From assembly GCA_904502095.1 (NCBI GenBank), contig CAJGDG010000001.1, positions 4,914-68,913 of the forward strand: 64,000 nt of DNA, given 5' to 3'. The DNA comes from an uncultured Alphaproteobacteria bacterium. Lineage in GTDB: Bacteria > Pseudomonadota > Alphaproteobacteria > Rs-D84. Position numbers and translations under genes: made by a program. The first letter of the stretch is position 1, and each line of letters begins with the position of its first letter. A model generated the notes under the pieces. That model did not search any database. It saw only the letters and a program-made list of their open reading frames with translations, and was not told where the DNA came from. Below are positions 54,093 through 61,830 of this stretch, in pieces.

Positions 54093-54866
54093 TTAGAAAT
54101 TAGCACGAACACTGGCGATTATATTGCTGATGCTGTTGACGCCGCCGTTTGATGCGTCCCAACCAAAGCCGTTGCCAATCATCATCTGATACTGGTATGC
54201 AATGTCAACACCTATTAAATCGGTTAATGCGATGTTCAGCCCCAATGTTGCACGTGGTGCCGCAATAACTGCGCCGTCTGCACCATTTGCGCCTTGGAAC
54301 CCATACGCGCCAAATGCAACACCTAATCCCATAAATGGCACAAATGTGCGGCGTTTGGTAATGTCGCCAGTTTGTACATAGCGACGCGCAAAGTCGAAAT
54401 ACAATGTGCCACCAACTGTATTATAGTTTGCAGATTGTTTTGGCATATCTTTGAAATTCAGGGTCATGTGTTGAAAATCAATTTCTGTGCGTACATATGA
54501 TGATAAATTCCAGCCCAGACCAATTTGTGTGGTATAACTGTTTGATTTCGTGGCGCGCGTTGATCCAAAATAATCCGCAGAATCAGTCAAAAATCCCAGG
54601 TTTAATCCGCCCCCCATGCGCACATACATTGATGTTGGGATAAACATTTGCATATCATCAGGGTTAACAGCGTCCGCTGTTTCATATACTGCAACGCCCA
54701 GTTCGCCAGGGGCAGGGGTTGGTTCTTCTTCAACAACTGTTTGAACTGTTGCGATGTCCAGACCCGTTAAAACTTCGCCTTTAAATTTTTGGTCGCTGTA
54801 TTCAGCAAATGCGTTCGACGCAATTAAAACAGCTGTCAATGATATTGCATATGATATTTTTTTCAT
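54093..54866 (-). CDS. Outer-membrane beta-barrel protein
   Basis: 257 residues: signal peptide MKKISYAISLTAVLIASNAFA, a short Glu/Pro-rich segment, then a barrel (YVRMGGGLNLGFL, SYTTQIGLGWNLSSYVRTEIDF, ATLGLNIALTDLIGVDIAYQY) ending SVRANF. First gene of a two-barrel operon. Probably an 8-stranded surface antigen-like porin; ligand unknown. Confidence 0.82.
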   Translation of the reverse strand: MKKISYAISLTAVLIASNAFAEYSDQKFKGEVLTGLDIATVQTVVEEEPTPAPGELGVAVYETADAVNPDDMQMFIPTSMYVRMGGGLNLGFLTDSADYFGSTRATKSNSYTTQIGLGWNLSSYVRTEIDFQHMTLNFKDMPKQSANYNTVGGTLYFDFARRYVQTGDITKRRTFVPFMGLGVAFGAYGFQGANGADGAVIAAPRATLGLNIALTDLIGVDIAYQYQMMIGNGFGWDASNGGVNSISNIIASVRANF

Positions 54867-54919
54867 TTTTTTACCTGATATTTTTATTTCTTTTTACTGA
54901 TTTTATCATAAATTGCAAC

Positions 54920-54948
54920 TTGATTCCAGTCTGTTTTATGCGTACCAT
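54920..54948 (+). promoter_or_regulatory. lpxI promoter, leaderless arrangement
   Basis: TTGATT, 17-nt spacer, TACCAT, then 7 nt to the ATG at 54956. Confidence 0.5.
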
Positions 54949-54955
54949 AGTAATT

Positions 54956-55783
54956 ATGAAAAACAAAAATACAGATAAAAAAATAGCAGTTATTGCAGGT
55001 GCGTTGGATTTACCGTTCTTGACGCGTGATGCGCTGAAACGCGCAGGCTGGGATGTGTTTGTCATAGGGCTAAAGAATTTTTATGACCCGCGTTTAAATC
55101 CTGATATGGTAATCAGACTGGGTGGGGCGGGGCCTGCGGTGCGTATGGCGCGAAAATTAGGAATAAAAAAGATTACATTTGTTGGCGCGTTGGGGCATCC
55201 TGATTTGTCTGATTTGCGTCCTGATTTTTGGACTTTGCGCGCATTGTTAAAAATAATTAAACATCAACGGGGGTATGATTCAATGGCTGTGGCTGTAAAT
55301 AAAGTTTTGGAAAAACAAGGATTCGAAGTTGTAGCGGCCCAGGATTTGGCGCCTGAATTGGCGTTTCAAAATGCTGGGGTTCAGACTAAAAAGAAGCCAA
55401 GCGCGGCAGATAAAAAGAATATTGAACGCGCGATAGAGGTTTCGCATACTATTGGTGCGGCTGATATTGGTGCGTCTGTTGTAGTTGATAAAATGGTCGT
55501 TGCAGTCGAAGCGGCCGAAGGTACTGCAAAAATGTTGGAACGCGTGGTTGATATGCGTAAAAATAAAAGAAAAGTATCTGGCGTGTTTGCAAAAATGACC
55601 AAGCCGGGTCAGGATTTGCGTATTGATATTCCTGCAATTGGGGTTGATACGGTAAATGCGGTCGCGGCGGCAAAATTGCGCGGGATTGTTGTTAATACCA
55701 AGACTTGCTTTGTTGTTAATCGTGACGCTGTGATAAAGCAGGCAGATAAATTGGGAATATTTATTGTGGCATTAGACGAATAA
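54956..55783 (+). CDS. lpxI: UDP-2,3-diacylglucosamine pyrophosphatase LpxI
   Basis: 275 residues. Alpha/beta N-domain (AVIAGALDLPFLTRDALKRAG), then VGALGHPDLSDLRPDF and the C-terminal DUF1009 signature (DIGASVVVDKMVVAVEAAEGT, RIDIPAIGVDTV). LpxI makes lipid X by a route alternative to LpxH and is typical of Alphaproteobacteria, so lipid A synthesis is implied. An upstream in-frame ATG at 54938 overlaps the promoter and is less likely. Confidence 0.92.
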   Translation: MKNKNTDKKIAVIAGALDLPFLTRDALKRAGWDVFVIGLKNFYDPRLNPDMVIRLGGAGPAVRMARKLGIKKITFVGALGHPDLSDLRPDFWTLRALLKIIKHQRGYDSMAVAVNKVLEKQGFEVVAAQDLAPELAFQNAGVQTKKKPSAADKKNIERAIEVSHTIGAADIGASVVVDKMVVAVEAAEGTAKMLERVVDMRKNKRKVSGVFAKMTKPGQDLRIDIPAIGVDTVNAVAAAKLRGIVVNTKTCFVVNRDAVIKQADKLGIFIVALDE

Positions 55784-55784
55784 G

Positions 55785-55812
55785 AAAAACGCCCGTTTGG
55801 GCGTTTTTTTAT
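55785..55812. terminator. Terminator between convergent genes
   Basis: AAAAACGCCC-gttt-GGGCGTTTTTTT. Confidence 0.87.
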
Positions 55813-55815
55813 TTC

Positions 55816-56907
55816 TTATCTGTTGGTTAATTGTAATTCGATACGGCGATTCTTTTGCAGGCTGGCTGCATCTGTGCCGGCTGAAACAGGATACATTTCG
55901 CCAAAGCCTGTTGGTATCAGACGAAGTTTTGAAACACCTGCATTTGCCAACGCTTCGGCAACGGCGGCGGCGCGCAACATAGATAATTGTGTATTGTTGC
56001 GATATGCGCGCGTGCCAGATATTACAGCCTTGTTATCTGTATGGCCGTCAATGCGTACAATCCAATCGATATCTGATGGGATTTTTGTTTCCATATCTTT
56101 AATGGCGTTTGCAATTAATTGTAATTGCTTTTTCCCGTCCGCAGTCAGTTTGTATGAACCGCTGGCGAATAAGATGTCGCTGTTTATTATAAATCTGTCG
56201 CCGTCTGATGTGACACTGGTCATGTCGCCCAATGCTAATTTGATAGCCTTGTAAAATTCAGATTGATATTTTGAAACATCGTTTAATTTTGCAACGGTGT
56301 CATTTAATTCGGCGACTTTGTCTGCCAGCGCCTTGTTTAATCGGGTTGACATTTCAACATATTCTATTTCTTGGGCGCGTGATTTTTCTTCGGCTGCGTC
56401 CAATGCCGCCTGTAATTGTGCCAGACGCGCATTCAGTTCGGCGGTTTGTACACCGATTTGTTCCTGTAATGCTTTGCGTTCTTGTTCCAAAATCGCTGAT
56501 TGTTCCGCGTTGATTGTCGCTTGTTCGGCGATCAGTGTTGTTTGGTTTAATTGTTCTGTCAGCGCATCTATTTCAGCCTGTTTTTCAGCAATTTTATTTT
56601 CGTACGCTGTGATTAAATCTTCGGTGCTGTTATCCACATTAACCAATTCATCGTGCGCCAGCATCAGCAATCGATTGGCTTCGCGTTTATAGGTTTCCAT
56701 TTCTTCGATTGTTTGTGCTTGCTCTGCATTTGCCTGTTTTAAATCAGCAACTGTTTTTGCCCCAGATTGTTTATTAAATATGCTGGTCGTGGTCCATAAA
56801 AATACGAACATAATTAACAGAAATATCAATATGATAACCAGATTGGAAAACAAGTCCACAAAACCTGGCCATACATTTGTTTGATTACGATATCTGATGT
56901 TTAACAT
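55816..56907 (-). CDS. OmpA/MotB-domain protein, partner of a TolQ/MotA-like channel
   Basis: 363 residues. One N-terminal transmembrane helix (LFSNLVIILIFLLIMFVFLW) is followed by a long coiled coil (about residues 45-215) and a C-terminal OmpA-like domain. The latter has ILFASGSYKLTADGKKQL, VRIDGHTDNK, LSMLRAAAVAEAL and KNRRIEL, and should bind peptidoglycan. The helix begins PGFVDLFSN, where MotB/TolR-type stators carry their proton-binding Asp (the Asp in VDLF). It lies 25 bp after the channel-like gene. Confidence 0.85.
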   Translation of the reverse strand: MLNIRYRNQTNVWPGFVDLFSNLVIILIFLLIMFVFLWTTTSIFNKQSGAKTVADLKQANAEQAQTIEEMETYKREANRLLMLAHDELVNVDNSTEDLITAYENKIAEKQAEIDALTEQLNQTTLIAEQATINAEQSAILEQERKALQEQIGVQTAELNARLAQLQAALDAAEEKSRAQEIEYVEMSTRLNKALADKVAELNDTVAKLNDVSKYQSEFYKAIKLALGDMTSVTSDGDRFIINSDILFASGSYKLTADGKKQLQLIANAIKDMETKIPSDIDWIVRIDGHTDNKAVISGTRAYRNNTQLSMLRAAAVAEALANAGVSKLRLIPTGFGEMYPVSAGTDAASLQKNRRIELQLTNR

Positions 56908-56932
56908 GGTATTCTCTCTCTTCTTTTTTTAT

Positions 56933-57706
56933 TTATCTGTCCGAAATATGGTTTTCCAGTGCCTGGACACTTTTTGTTAATTCGTGTGTTGCCAAGTTGA
57001 TTTTTGGCAGAATCTTTACAACTTCATCCGCGGTTGATATTTTTGTCCGTGCAGATAAAAAGTCTATCAATTCATTAAAGATAGCGTTTTGGGCGATTTG
57101 TACTTGTAAGCTTAAGAAATTTACAATTAAACTGGCCGCCAGCCCCAACAAAGAACTGGTAAATGCGGTGGTCATACCTGATAAAGGCTTTGAAATGCCA
57201 ATCTGCATAGATTGTAAAACTGTTTCATCAGAAAAGTTTAATCCACCAATTAATTCTGCAAAGCCGCCAACCGTTAATATCAGCCCCCAAAATGTACCCA
57301 ACAATCCCAAAAATATCAGCGTGTTTGTAATATAGCGAACCGATTCGCGCGCATCTTCAAACCGAACGATAATCATATTTGTCACACTGTCCAGCGCATC
57401 TGCCGTTATGCGGCGTGGGTGCGAAGATAACAATTGTGCCACAGGGCGCAATAACCGCGGGGGCAGGGCAACCATGCGATTGCCGTGTGTGTATCCGTGC
57501 AGCCATTTATATTCGGGCAACAGTTGAAAAATCTGGATAAAACAAAGCCCAATACCAAACAGCGATGCCCCAATAATTACACCGTTTAACCATATGTTTG
57601 CGGTCGCAATTTGCATAAATTCAGCGTTAAAATAAATGACGCCAGCCGCAACAAGTGCGGTAAACAAAGCCATACGGTTAAGAGCGGCGTGAAAATATCT
57701 GGTCAT
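56933..57706 (-). CDS. MotA/TolQ/ExbB-family proton-channel-like protein
   Basis: 257 residues with four hydrophobic helices; the conserved pair is TLIFLGLLGTFWGLILTVGG and TAFTSSLLGLAASLIVNFL, the core signature of MotA/TolQ/ExbB. It would form a stator with the OmpA-domain product encoded next. No flagellar, Tol or Ton genes adjoin, so the work done is unknown. Its promoter lies just upstream. Confidence 0.87.
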   Translation of the reverse strand: MTRYFHAALNRMALFTALVAAGVIYFNAEFMQIATANIWLNGVIIGASLFGIGLCFIQIFQLLPEYKWLHGYTHGNRMVALPPRLLRPVAQLLSSHPRRITADALDSVTNMIIVRFEDARESVRYITNTLIFLGLLGTFWGLILTVGGFAELIGGLNFSDETVLQSMQIGISKPLSGMTTAFTSSLLGLAASLIVNFLSLQVQIAQNAIFNELIDFLSARTKISTADEVVKILPKINLATHELTKSVQALENHISDR

Positions 57707-57734
57707 TTATATATAATCCCTGCCTGTTATAAAA

Positions 57735-57764
57735 ATGATAGTAAATTTTCAGGAACTGTGTCAA
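57735..57764 (-). promoter_or_regulatory. Promoter of the stator-like pair
   Basis: Reading minus: TTGACA, 18-nt spacer ending TAC, TATCAT. Confidence 0.65.
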
Positions 57765-57800
57765 TAGGGATTTGTTTGGTTCTTTTTGTTTAAAAAATGC

Positions 57801-57830
57801 TTGATTTTTGTTTGAAAATCGCCATAATAT
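57801..57830 (+). promoter_or_regulatory. rpsF operon promoter
   Basis: TTGATT, 18-nt spacer, TAATAT; a leader of about 50 nt precedes rpsF and could hold regulatory structure. Confidence 0.6.
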
Positions 57831-57887
57831 GGTCTGTTCCTGCTGATGGCAATGGTGCTGTCGGCTGTATAAACCAAAGGAAATAAA

Positions 57888-58226
57888 ATGGCTTATTATG
57901 AAAGCGTCTTGGTTTTCCGCCAGGACTTGACTGAACCGCAGGTAAAAGAAAAAGCGGCTAAGTTCACAGAAATCATCAAAGAACTGGGTGGCGATGTTAA
58001 ATCCACAGAATTCTGGGGATTGAAAAATTTGGCATACGTAATTCGTAAAAACCGCAAGGCTCACTATGTTATGCTGAATATCGAATTGCCTGGGGCACAA
58101 ATCACAGAATTGGAACGCCGTTCACGTATCGATGAAGACGTTATCCGTTTCTTGAATGTTCGTGTAGAGGAATTGTCCAAAACACCTTCTATCATGATGA
58201 AAAAGAACGCAGAGGAGGCAGAATAA
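57888..58226 (+). CDS. rpsF: 30S ribosomal protein S6
   Basis: 112 residues: [56 protein letters not shown]. Typical S6, which pairs with S18 on the 30S platform. Its stop overlaps the rpsR start (TAATG). Confidence 0.97.
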   Translation: MAYYESVLVFRQDLTEPQVKEKAAKFTEIIKELGGDVKSTEFWGLKNLAYVIRKNRKAHYVMLNIELPGAQITELERRSRIDEDVIRFLNVRVEELSKTPSIMMKKNAEEAE

Positions 58227-58453
58227 TGGCAGTTCGTGCAGCAATTTATCGTAAAAAATCAAACCCTTTAAAGGGCAAGGTTATTGATTACAAAGATGTT
58301 AAGACTTTGTCACACTATATCACAGAACGTGGTAAAATCGTGCCAAGTCGCATCAGTGGTGTTTCCCAGAAGGATCAGCGCGCATTGGCAACCGCTATCA
58401 AACGCGCACGTCATTTGGGGTTGATGCCATTTGTTCGTAACAATCTGGGCTAA
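58226..58453 (+). CDS. rpsR: 30S ribosomal protein S18
   Basis: 75 residues: [24 protein letters not shown], then [19 protein letters not shown], the S18 signature. The N-terminus lacks zinc-type cysteines. Translationally coupled to rpsF. Confidence 0.97.
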   Translation: MAVRAAIYRKKSNPLKGKVIDYKDVKTLSHYITERGKIVPSRISGVSQKDQRALATAIKRARHLGLMPFVRNNLG

Positions 58454-58553
58454 AAATAAATTCTGTGGTCGTTGGTTGTGTTCTCTGGTTCTTATGTAGC
58501 ATTTGTACACGGCGAACCATTGAACACTTCCCACCGCCGCACATAATTTATTT
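58454..58553 (+). other. Long nested stem-loop between rpsR and rplI
   Basis: Nested helices: AAATAAATT/AATTTATTT, TGTG/CACA, GTGTTC/GAACAC, GGTTC/GAACC around a 22-nt loop. The whole spans 100 nt and starts right after the rpsR stop. It could be an attenuator, an mRNA processing or stability element, or a small RNA. The T-rich tail is mixed, so it is not a classic terminator. Confidence 0.55.
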
Positions 58554-58617
58554 TTATTCGTATGTATAAATATTTGGGATTTATCCCTAACTTATAAAAA
58601 AACAATAAGGACAGATT

Positions 58618-59208
58618 ATGAAAGTTATTTTGACAGAAAAAATTACAAAACTGGGTAATATCGGTGATACAGTTGAAGTAAAAACTGGTTATGCGCGTAA
58701 TTACTTGTTGCCAAACGGCAAAGCAATGCGTTTCACACGTGAAAATGTCGCATTGTTCGAAGCGAAAAAAGCAGAATTGACAGCGCGTCAAGAAGCGGCT
58801 AAGAAAAACGCTGAATCAAATGTTGATGCGGTCAAGAATGCGAAACTGCATATGATTCGCCAGGCTGGTGACACAGGCCAATTGTATGGTTCTGTATCAA
58901 CACGCGATATCGCACGTATGTTGAAAGAAGTTGCAAATGTTAATGTTGAATCTGCACAGGTTATGTTGGGCGCACCAATCAAATCTGTTGGCGCATTCGA
59001 TACAAAAGTTGCTTTGCACCCAGATGTTATCGTTCCTGTAAAGGTTTTCGTTGCACAATCACAAGACGAAATCGATGCATTGGTTGCAGGTAAAGTTTTG
59101 ACTTTTGGTACTAAAAAGACAGAAGAAGTCGAAGAAGCAAAAGCAGAAGAAGTTGCAACAGAAGAAAAAGCAGAAGTTGTTGAAGAACCAGCAGCTGATG
59201 CAGAATAA
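58618..59208 (+). CDS. rplI: 50S ribosomal protein L9
   Basis: 196 residues, longer than E. coli L9 (149). N-domain MKVILTEKITKLGNIGDTVEVKTGYARNYLLPNGKA is canonical; the C-domain follows (GQLYGSVSTRDIARML). The extra length is an acidic Glu/Ala/Val tail of about 35 residues (KTEEVEEAKAEEVATEE...). AAGGACAG precedes the ATG. Confidence 0.96.
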   Translation: MKVILTEKITKLGNIGDTVEVKTGYARNYLLPNGKAMRFTRENVALFEAKKAELTARQEAAKKNAESNVDAVKNAKLHMIRQAGDTGQLYGSVSTRDIARMLKEVANVNVESAQVMLGAPIKSVGAFDTKVALHPDVIVPVKVFVAQSQDEIDALVAGKVLTFGTKKTEEVEEAKAEEVATEEKAEVVEEPAADAE

Positions 59209-59222
59209 TTTTTCTGAAATCA

Positions 59223-59252
59223 ATAAAAAAACCGCCAATTGGCGGTTTTTTA
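59223..59252. terminator. rplI terminator
   Basis: AAAAAACCGCC-aatt-GGCGGTTTTTT, nearly the same stem as after the DsbA-like gene. Confidence 0.87.
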
Positions 59253-59918
59253 TTTTTTATATTTTGGAATTCTTATTATAACACCGCCGTCTGGTGTTCC
59301 GCTGGTAGTAGTTATATCATCGTGGCAAAGATAGTATTTATCTTCTTCACTAAGCTGAACTGGTAGACCTTTGCATGTAAATGTGTCAGGACAAATAAAG
59401 GTGGCCCAAATGCGGTCGTATGGGCAATATTTTGCAACTATCGCTTCTTTGACTTCTTGTTTGAAATCAGAATATAGTTTTATTTCGTTATTAGGGTTGC
59501 CAAAAACGTTGTGAAATTCGTTGTATGGTACCGATTTTGTCATATTAGAAATATCGACATCTGTTTTTACTGAGTTGTGTATATGAGACAATATTGCTTG
59601 GTTTTCTAAAACCTTTGTTGCGTATTGTGCAGCTTTGTTTTGGTCGTTTGGGTTCAATAATTGATAAGCGCTGGCCAGTTCCAACAGGTCTAATCTGAAT
59701 ACATTTTTTTTCGTATCGTATGCGTCTGGGAAATTGTCAAACAGGGTGCTCATCAAAAGCGTGACGCCTGATTTGTCTGGAAAATAACCAGGTACATACA
59801 GCGAGCTGCTGCTGATATCAAATTTGTCGTTAATGGTTGATACAGTATCTGTTTCAGCAAAAGAACTTGCAACCGAAATCAAAGATAGCGTTATTGCGGT
59901 TAAAAAAATCTTTTTCAT
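59250..59918 (-). CDS. Secreted protein of unknown function
   Basis: 222 residues from the ATG at 59918, overlapping the previous stop (TAATG) with GAGGAGG upstream. Signal peptide MKKIFLTAITLSLISVASSFA. The mature part is mixed helical (LDLLELASAYQLLNPNDQNK) with four cysteines near the C-terminus (YCPYDRIWATFICPDTFTCKG...YLCHDD). Second gene of a two-gene operon. Unrecognised. Confidence 0.7.
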   Translation of the reverse strand: MKKIFLTAITLSLISVASSFAETDTVSTINDKFDISSSSLYVPGYFPDKSGVTLLMSTLFDNFPDAYDTKKNVFRLDLLELASAYQLLNPNDQNKAAQYATKVLENQAILSHIHNSVKTDVDISNMTKSVPYNEFHNVFGNPNNEIKLYSDFKQEVKEAIVAKYCPYDRIWATFICPDTFTCKGLPVQLSEEDKYYLCHDDITTTSGTPDGGVIIRIPKYKK

Positions 59919-60907
59919 TATTTTAATGCCTCCTCGCACTGTTCTGCGGTTTCAATTACGCGCTTGGCCGCGGATATTTGGGTCGCGTTAAATACGGTCG
60001 ATGTTAATGATGCAGCCGTGGTCACGCCCGCCAATACATTTGATGCAGTGTTTAAATTTTTCGCTTTTTCTGCGTTTTTACGCGTCTGGTCTGTGTTTGC
60101 AACCCCAGATGTTATTGTGCCCGCTAAACCTGTCGCCGCACCAATACCGCTGGCCACTGTTGCACCAGTTGCACGATTGTTGATTTTTTCAACATCTGTG
60201 ATGTTATATTTATTACACGCAGAAACAATTTTGTCTGCCTGGGCAATTTCTTCGCTTGTTGCGGAACCGTTCAGACTGGCTTGGATTTTTGTGTTTGATA
60301 ATAATTGAACAGAACCCAAGCACGCGCCAATTTGTGTGGCAAAATCGTCATCGATTTTGTTTGTTCCCGAAATAACCGCGCCCGCAATGTTTGCAGCCGT
60401 TGCAGTTGCCATCAGCCCTGTGCGCGCATCGCCCAGTTTTTTTGACTTTTCATCCAGTGCATCTTTTTGTTCTTTCATATATTCGATGTTCTCGTTTGAA
60501 TGTTGCAAACTTTTGTCAGATGGGGTATGGTTTTTTAATTTATACTTTTTATCTTCATCATTAAGCGCCATGGCAAGTCGTGTTGTCAGGTTATGAATTT
60601 CCACGTGATCAATGTTGTTTGGTTGGCCCTTATCTTTTGTGTATTTATCGATTGCCTGTTGAAGCTCTGCGGATAATTTATCTGTTTTTGATTTTATAAT
60701 CCCGGTTGCAGCAGCGCCGCCACCAACCGCAGTACCAACCGCAGCCACGGCCGTACCAACGCCCGCCATTTTTTTGATGTCATTTAATTTTTCGGATATG
60801 CCACTGCAATTTTTGCGCACGTTTGCCATTGCATCTGTCAAAGACATTTCGTTTGCCAACGCAGGTGTTGCCAATAAAATTATTGGTAAAACAAGTAATT
60901 TTCTCAC
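59918..60907 (-). CDS. Secreted Gly/Ala-hairpin protein
   Basis: 329 residues from the GTG at 60907, chosen because AGGGGGA lies 5 nt upstream and it gives the signal peptide MRKLLVLPIILLATPALA. Four Gly/Ala/Thr-rich hydrophobic segments (GVGTAVAAVGTAVGGGAAATG, GLMATATAANIAGAVISG, GATVASGIGAATGLAGTITSG, LAGVTTAASLTSTVF) alternate with charged helices. A similar plan is seen in the protein at 3017-4240. Such glycine-zipper segments often mediate membrane insertion or oligomerisation. Function unknown. Confidence 0.72.
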   Translation of the reverse strand: MRKLLVLPIILLATPALANEMSLTDAMANVRKNCSGISEKLNDIKKMAGVGTAVAAVGTAVGGGAAATGIIKSKTDKLSAELQQAIDKYTKDKGQPNNIDHVEIHNLTTRLAMALNDEDKKYKLKNHTPSDKSLQHSNENIEYMKEQKDALDEKSKKLGDARTGLMATATAANIAGAVISGTNKIDDDFATQIGACLGSVQLLSNTKIQASLNGSATSEEIAQADKIVSACNKYNITDVEKINNRATGATVASGIGAATGLAGTITSGVANTDQTRKNAEKAKNLNTASNVLAGVTTAASLTSTVFNATQISAAKRVIETAEQCEEALK

Positions 60908-60989
60908 TTTTTCCCCCTGGGTACTGTAATACAATCTTGATACATTATATCATAAAAACGGGGCGCAAACAAGTGTGTTATATCATAAA

Positions 60990-61041
60990 ACAAAAAAAAT
61001 CCCCAAATGGGGATTTTAAATCTGGTGGCCCTGGTCGGACT
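60990..61041. repeat. Direct repeat copy A: terminator plus tRNA-Leu 3' end
   Basis: 52 nt matching 61168-61220 except for one T. It carries the AAAATCCCC-aaat-GGGGATTTT stem and the last 18 nt of tRNA-Leu including CCA (minus strand). Confidence 0.88.
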
Positions 61042-61048
61042 GTAAATT

Positions 61049-61076
61049 CCCATCTGTGGCGCGTCGCCACGATGGG
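61049..61076. other. Perfect long hairpin between the tRNA-Leu repeat copies
   Basis: CCCATC-t-GTGGCG-cgt-CGCCAC-GATGGG. The rest of the 126-nt spacer contains GGTTCGAACC palindromes but no gene; a short frame across this region is an artefact of the tRNA. Confidence 0.6.
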
Positions 61077-61167
61077 CCCCTTTCTCTGCGTAAGGTTCAA
61101 ACGGCGCGTTCGCTTGTTTTCACCAACTGACGGTTCGAACCTTCGGTCCTCGTCCGACGCAGGCAAA

Positions 61168-61220
61168 ACAAAAAAAATCCCCAAATGGGGATTTTTAAAT
61201 CTGGTGGCCCTGGTCGGACT
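61168..61220. repeat. Direct repeat copy B: terminator plus tRNA-Leu 3' end
   Basis: Holds the functional terminator of tRNA-Leu (minus strand AAAATCCCC-attt-GGGGATTTTTTTT) and the true 3' end of the tRNA. Confidence 0.88.
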
Positions 61221-61286
61221 CGAACCGACACTCCTTGCAGAACTTGATTTTGAGTCAAGCGCGTCTACCAATTCCGCCACGGGGCC
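61202..61286 (-). tRNA. tRNA-Leu (anticodon CAA)
   Basis: 85 nt on the minus strand: acceptor GGCCCCG with CAGGGCC (one mismatch), D-arm GCGGAATTGGTAGACGCGC, anticodon loop CTCAAAA (CAA), a variable arm typical of class II tRNAs, T-arm GTCGGTTCGAGTCCGAC, and encoded CCA. It precedes nothing on its own strand but its terminator; rpmB lies upstream. Confidence 0.92.
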
Positions 61287-61304
61287 GTGGCATCCGAAAA
61301 CCGA

Positions 61305-61673
61305 TTAAGCGGCTTTCTTTGCTTCAACTTTCTTTACCAAGCGTGCACTGCGGTTAGCCTTGTGAGCAGGTTTTTTTGCAGGTGCAGCTGGTTTGCCAGC
61401 TTTCTTTTCAATGGCTTTTTTGATTGCAGCCATTTCAGCAGTTAAACGTGATACTGGTTTTGACATAACATATGCGTCCAAACCGCCGTGTTTTGTCAAT
61501 GTGCGCAGACCAGCAGTCGAAATACGCAATGAAAAATCACGACCCAGAATATCACTGTGGAATTTTAATGTTTGCAGATTTGGCAAGAATGTACGTTTTG
61601 TACGACGATGAGAGTGGGAAACATTCATCCCAACTTCTGTTTTCTTACCTGTAACTTTACATACACGTGGCAT
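61305..61673 (-). CDS. rpmB: 50S ribosomal protein L28
   Basis: 122 residues. CKVTGKKTEVGMNVSHSHRRTKRTFLPNL is the L28 N-terminus, followed by the ISTAGLRTLTKHGGLDAYV block. An Ala/Lys/Pro-rich C-terminal extension of about 35 residues (AGKPAAPAKKPAHKANRS) is longer than usual. AAAGGTAAAG precedes the ATG. A TTGACT...TATAAA promoter with a short 15-nt spacer lies upstream (61732-61706). Confidence 0.95.
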   Translation of the reverse strand: MPRVCKVTGKKTEVGMNVSHSHRRTKRTFLPNLQTLKFHSDILGRDFSLRISTAGLRTLTKHGGLDAYVMSKPVSRLTAEMAAIKKAIEKKAGKPAAPAKKPAHKANRSARLVKKVEAKKAA

Positions 61674-61773
61674 AATACTTTACCTTTATTTATAGCGAGG
61701 CTAAATTTATAACAAATTTATCGAAAAGTCAAGCATTGTTTTCAGTTTTTTTAATCGGGATTGCTTCCTGTGT

Positions 61774-61804
61774 CTTGAAAGGCTTTTTTGTGGCACTATA
61801 TATG
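61774..61804 (+). promoter_or_regulatory. RpoH (sigma-32)-type heat-shock promoter of clpB
   Basis: CTTG (61774-61777), 17-nt spacer, ACTATATATG. This fits the alphaproteobacterial RpoH consensus CTTG-N17-CYTATNTNNG at all but one fixed position. Confidence 0.7.
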
Positions 61805-61830
61805 AGGCAAATAAAACAAAGGATATAAAT

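Noticed and set aside
55816..57706. Zorya-type defence (ZorA/ZorB) for the stator-like pair
   Set aside because: The channel and OmpA-domain genes fit, but no ZorC, ZorD or ZorE partner is adjacent; neighbours are lpxI and ribosomal genes.
60978..61280. 100-codon frame starting MAELVDALDSKSS
   Set aside because: It is a translation of tRNA-Leu and its duplicated 3' end, a common annotation artefact.
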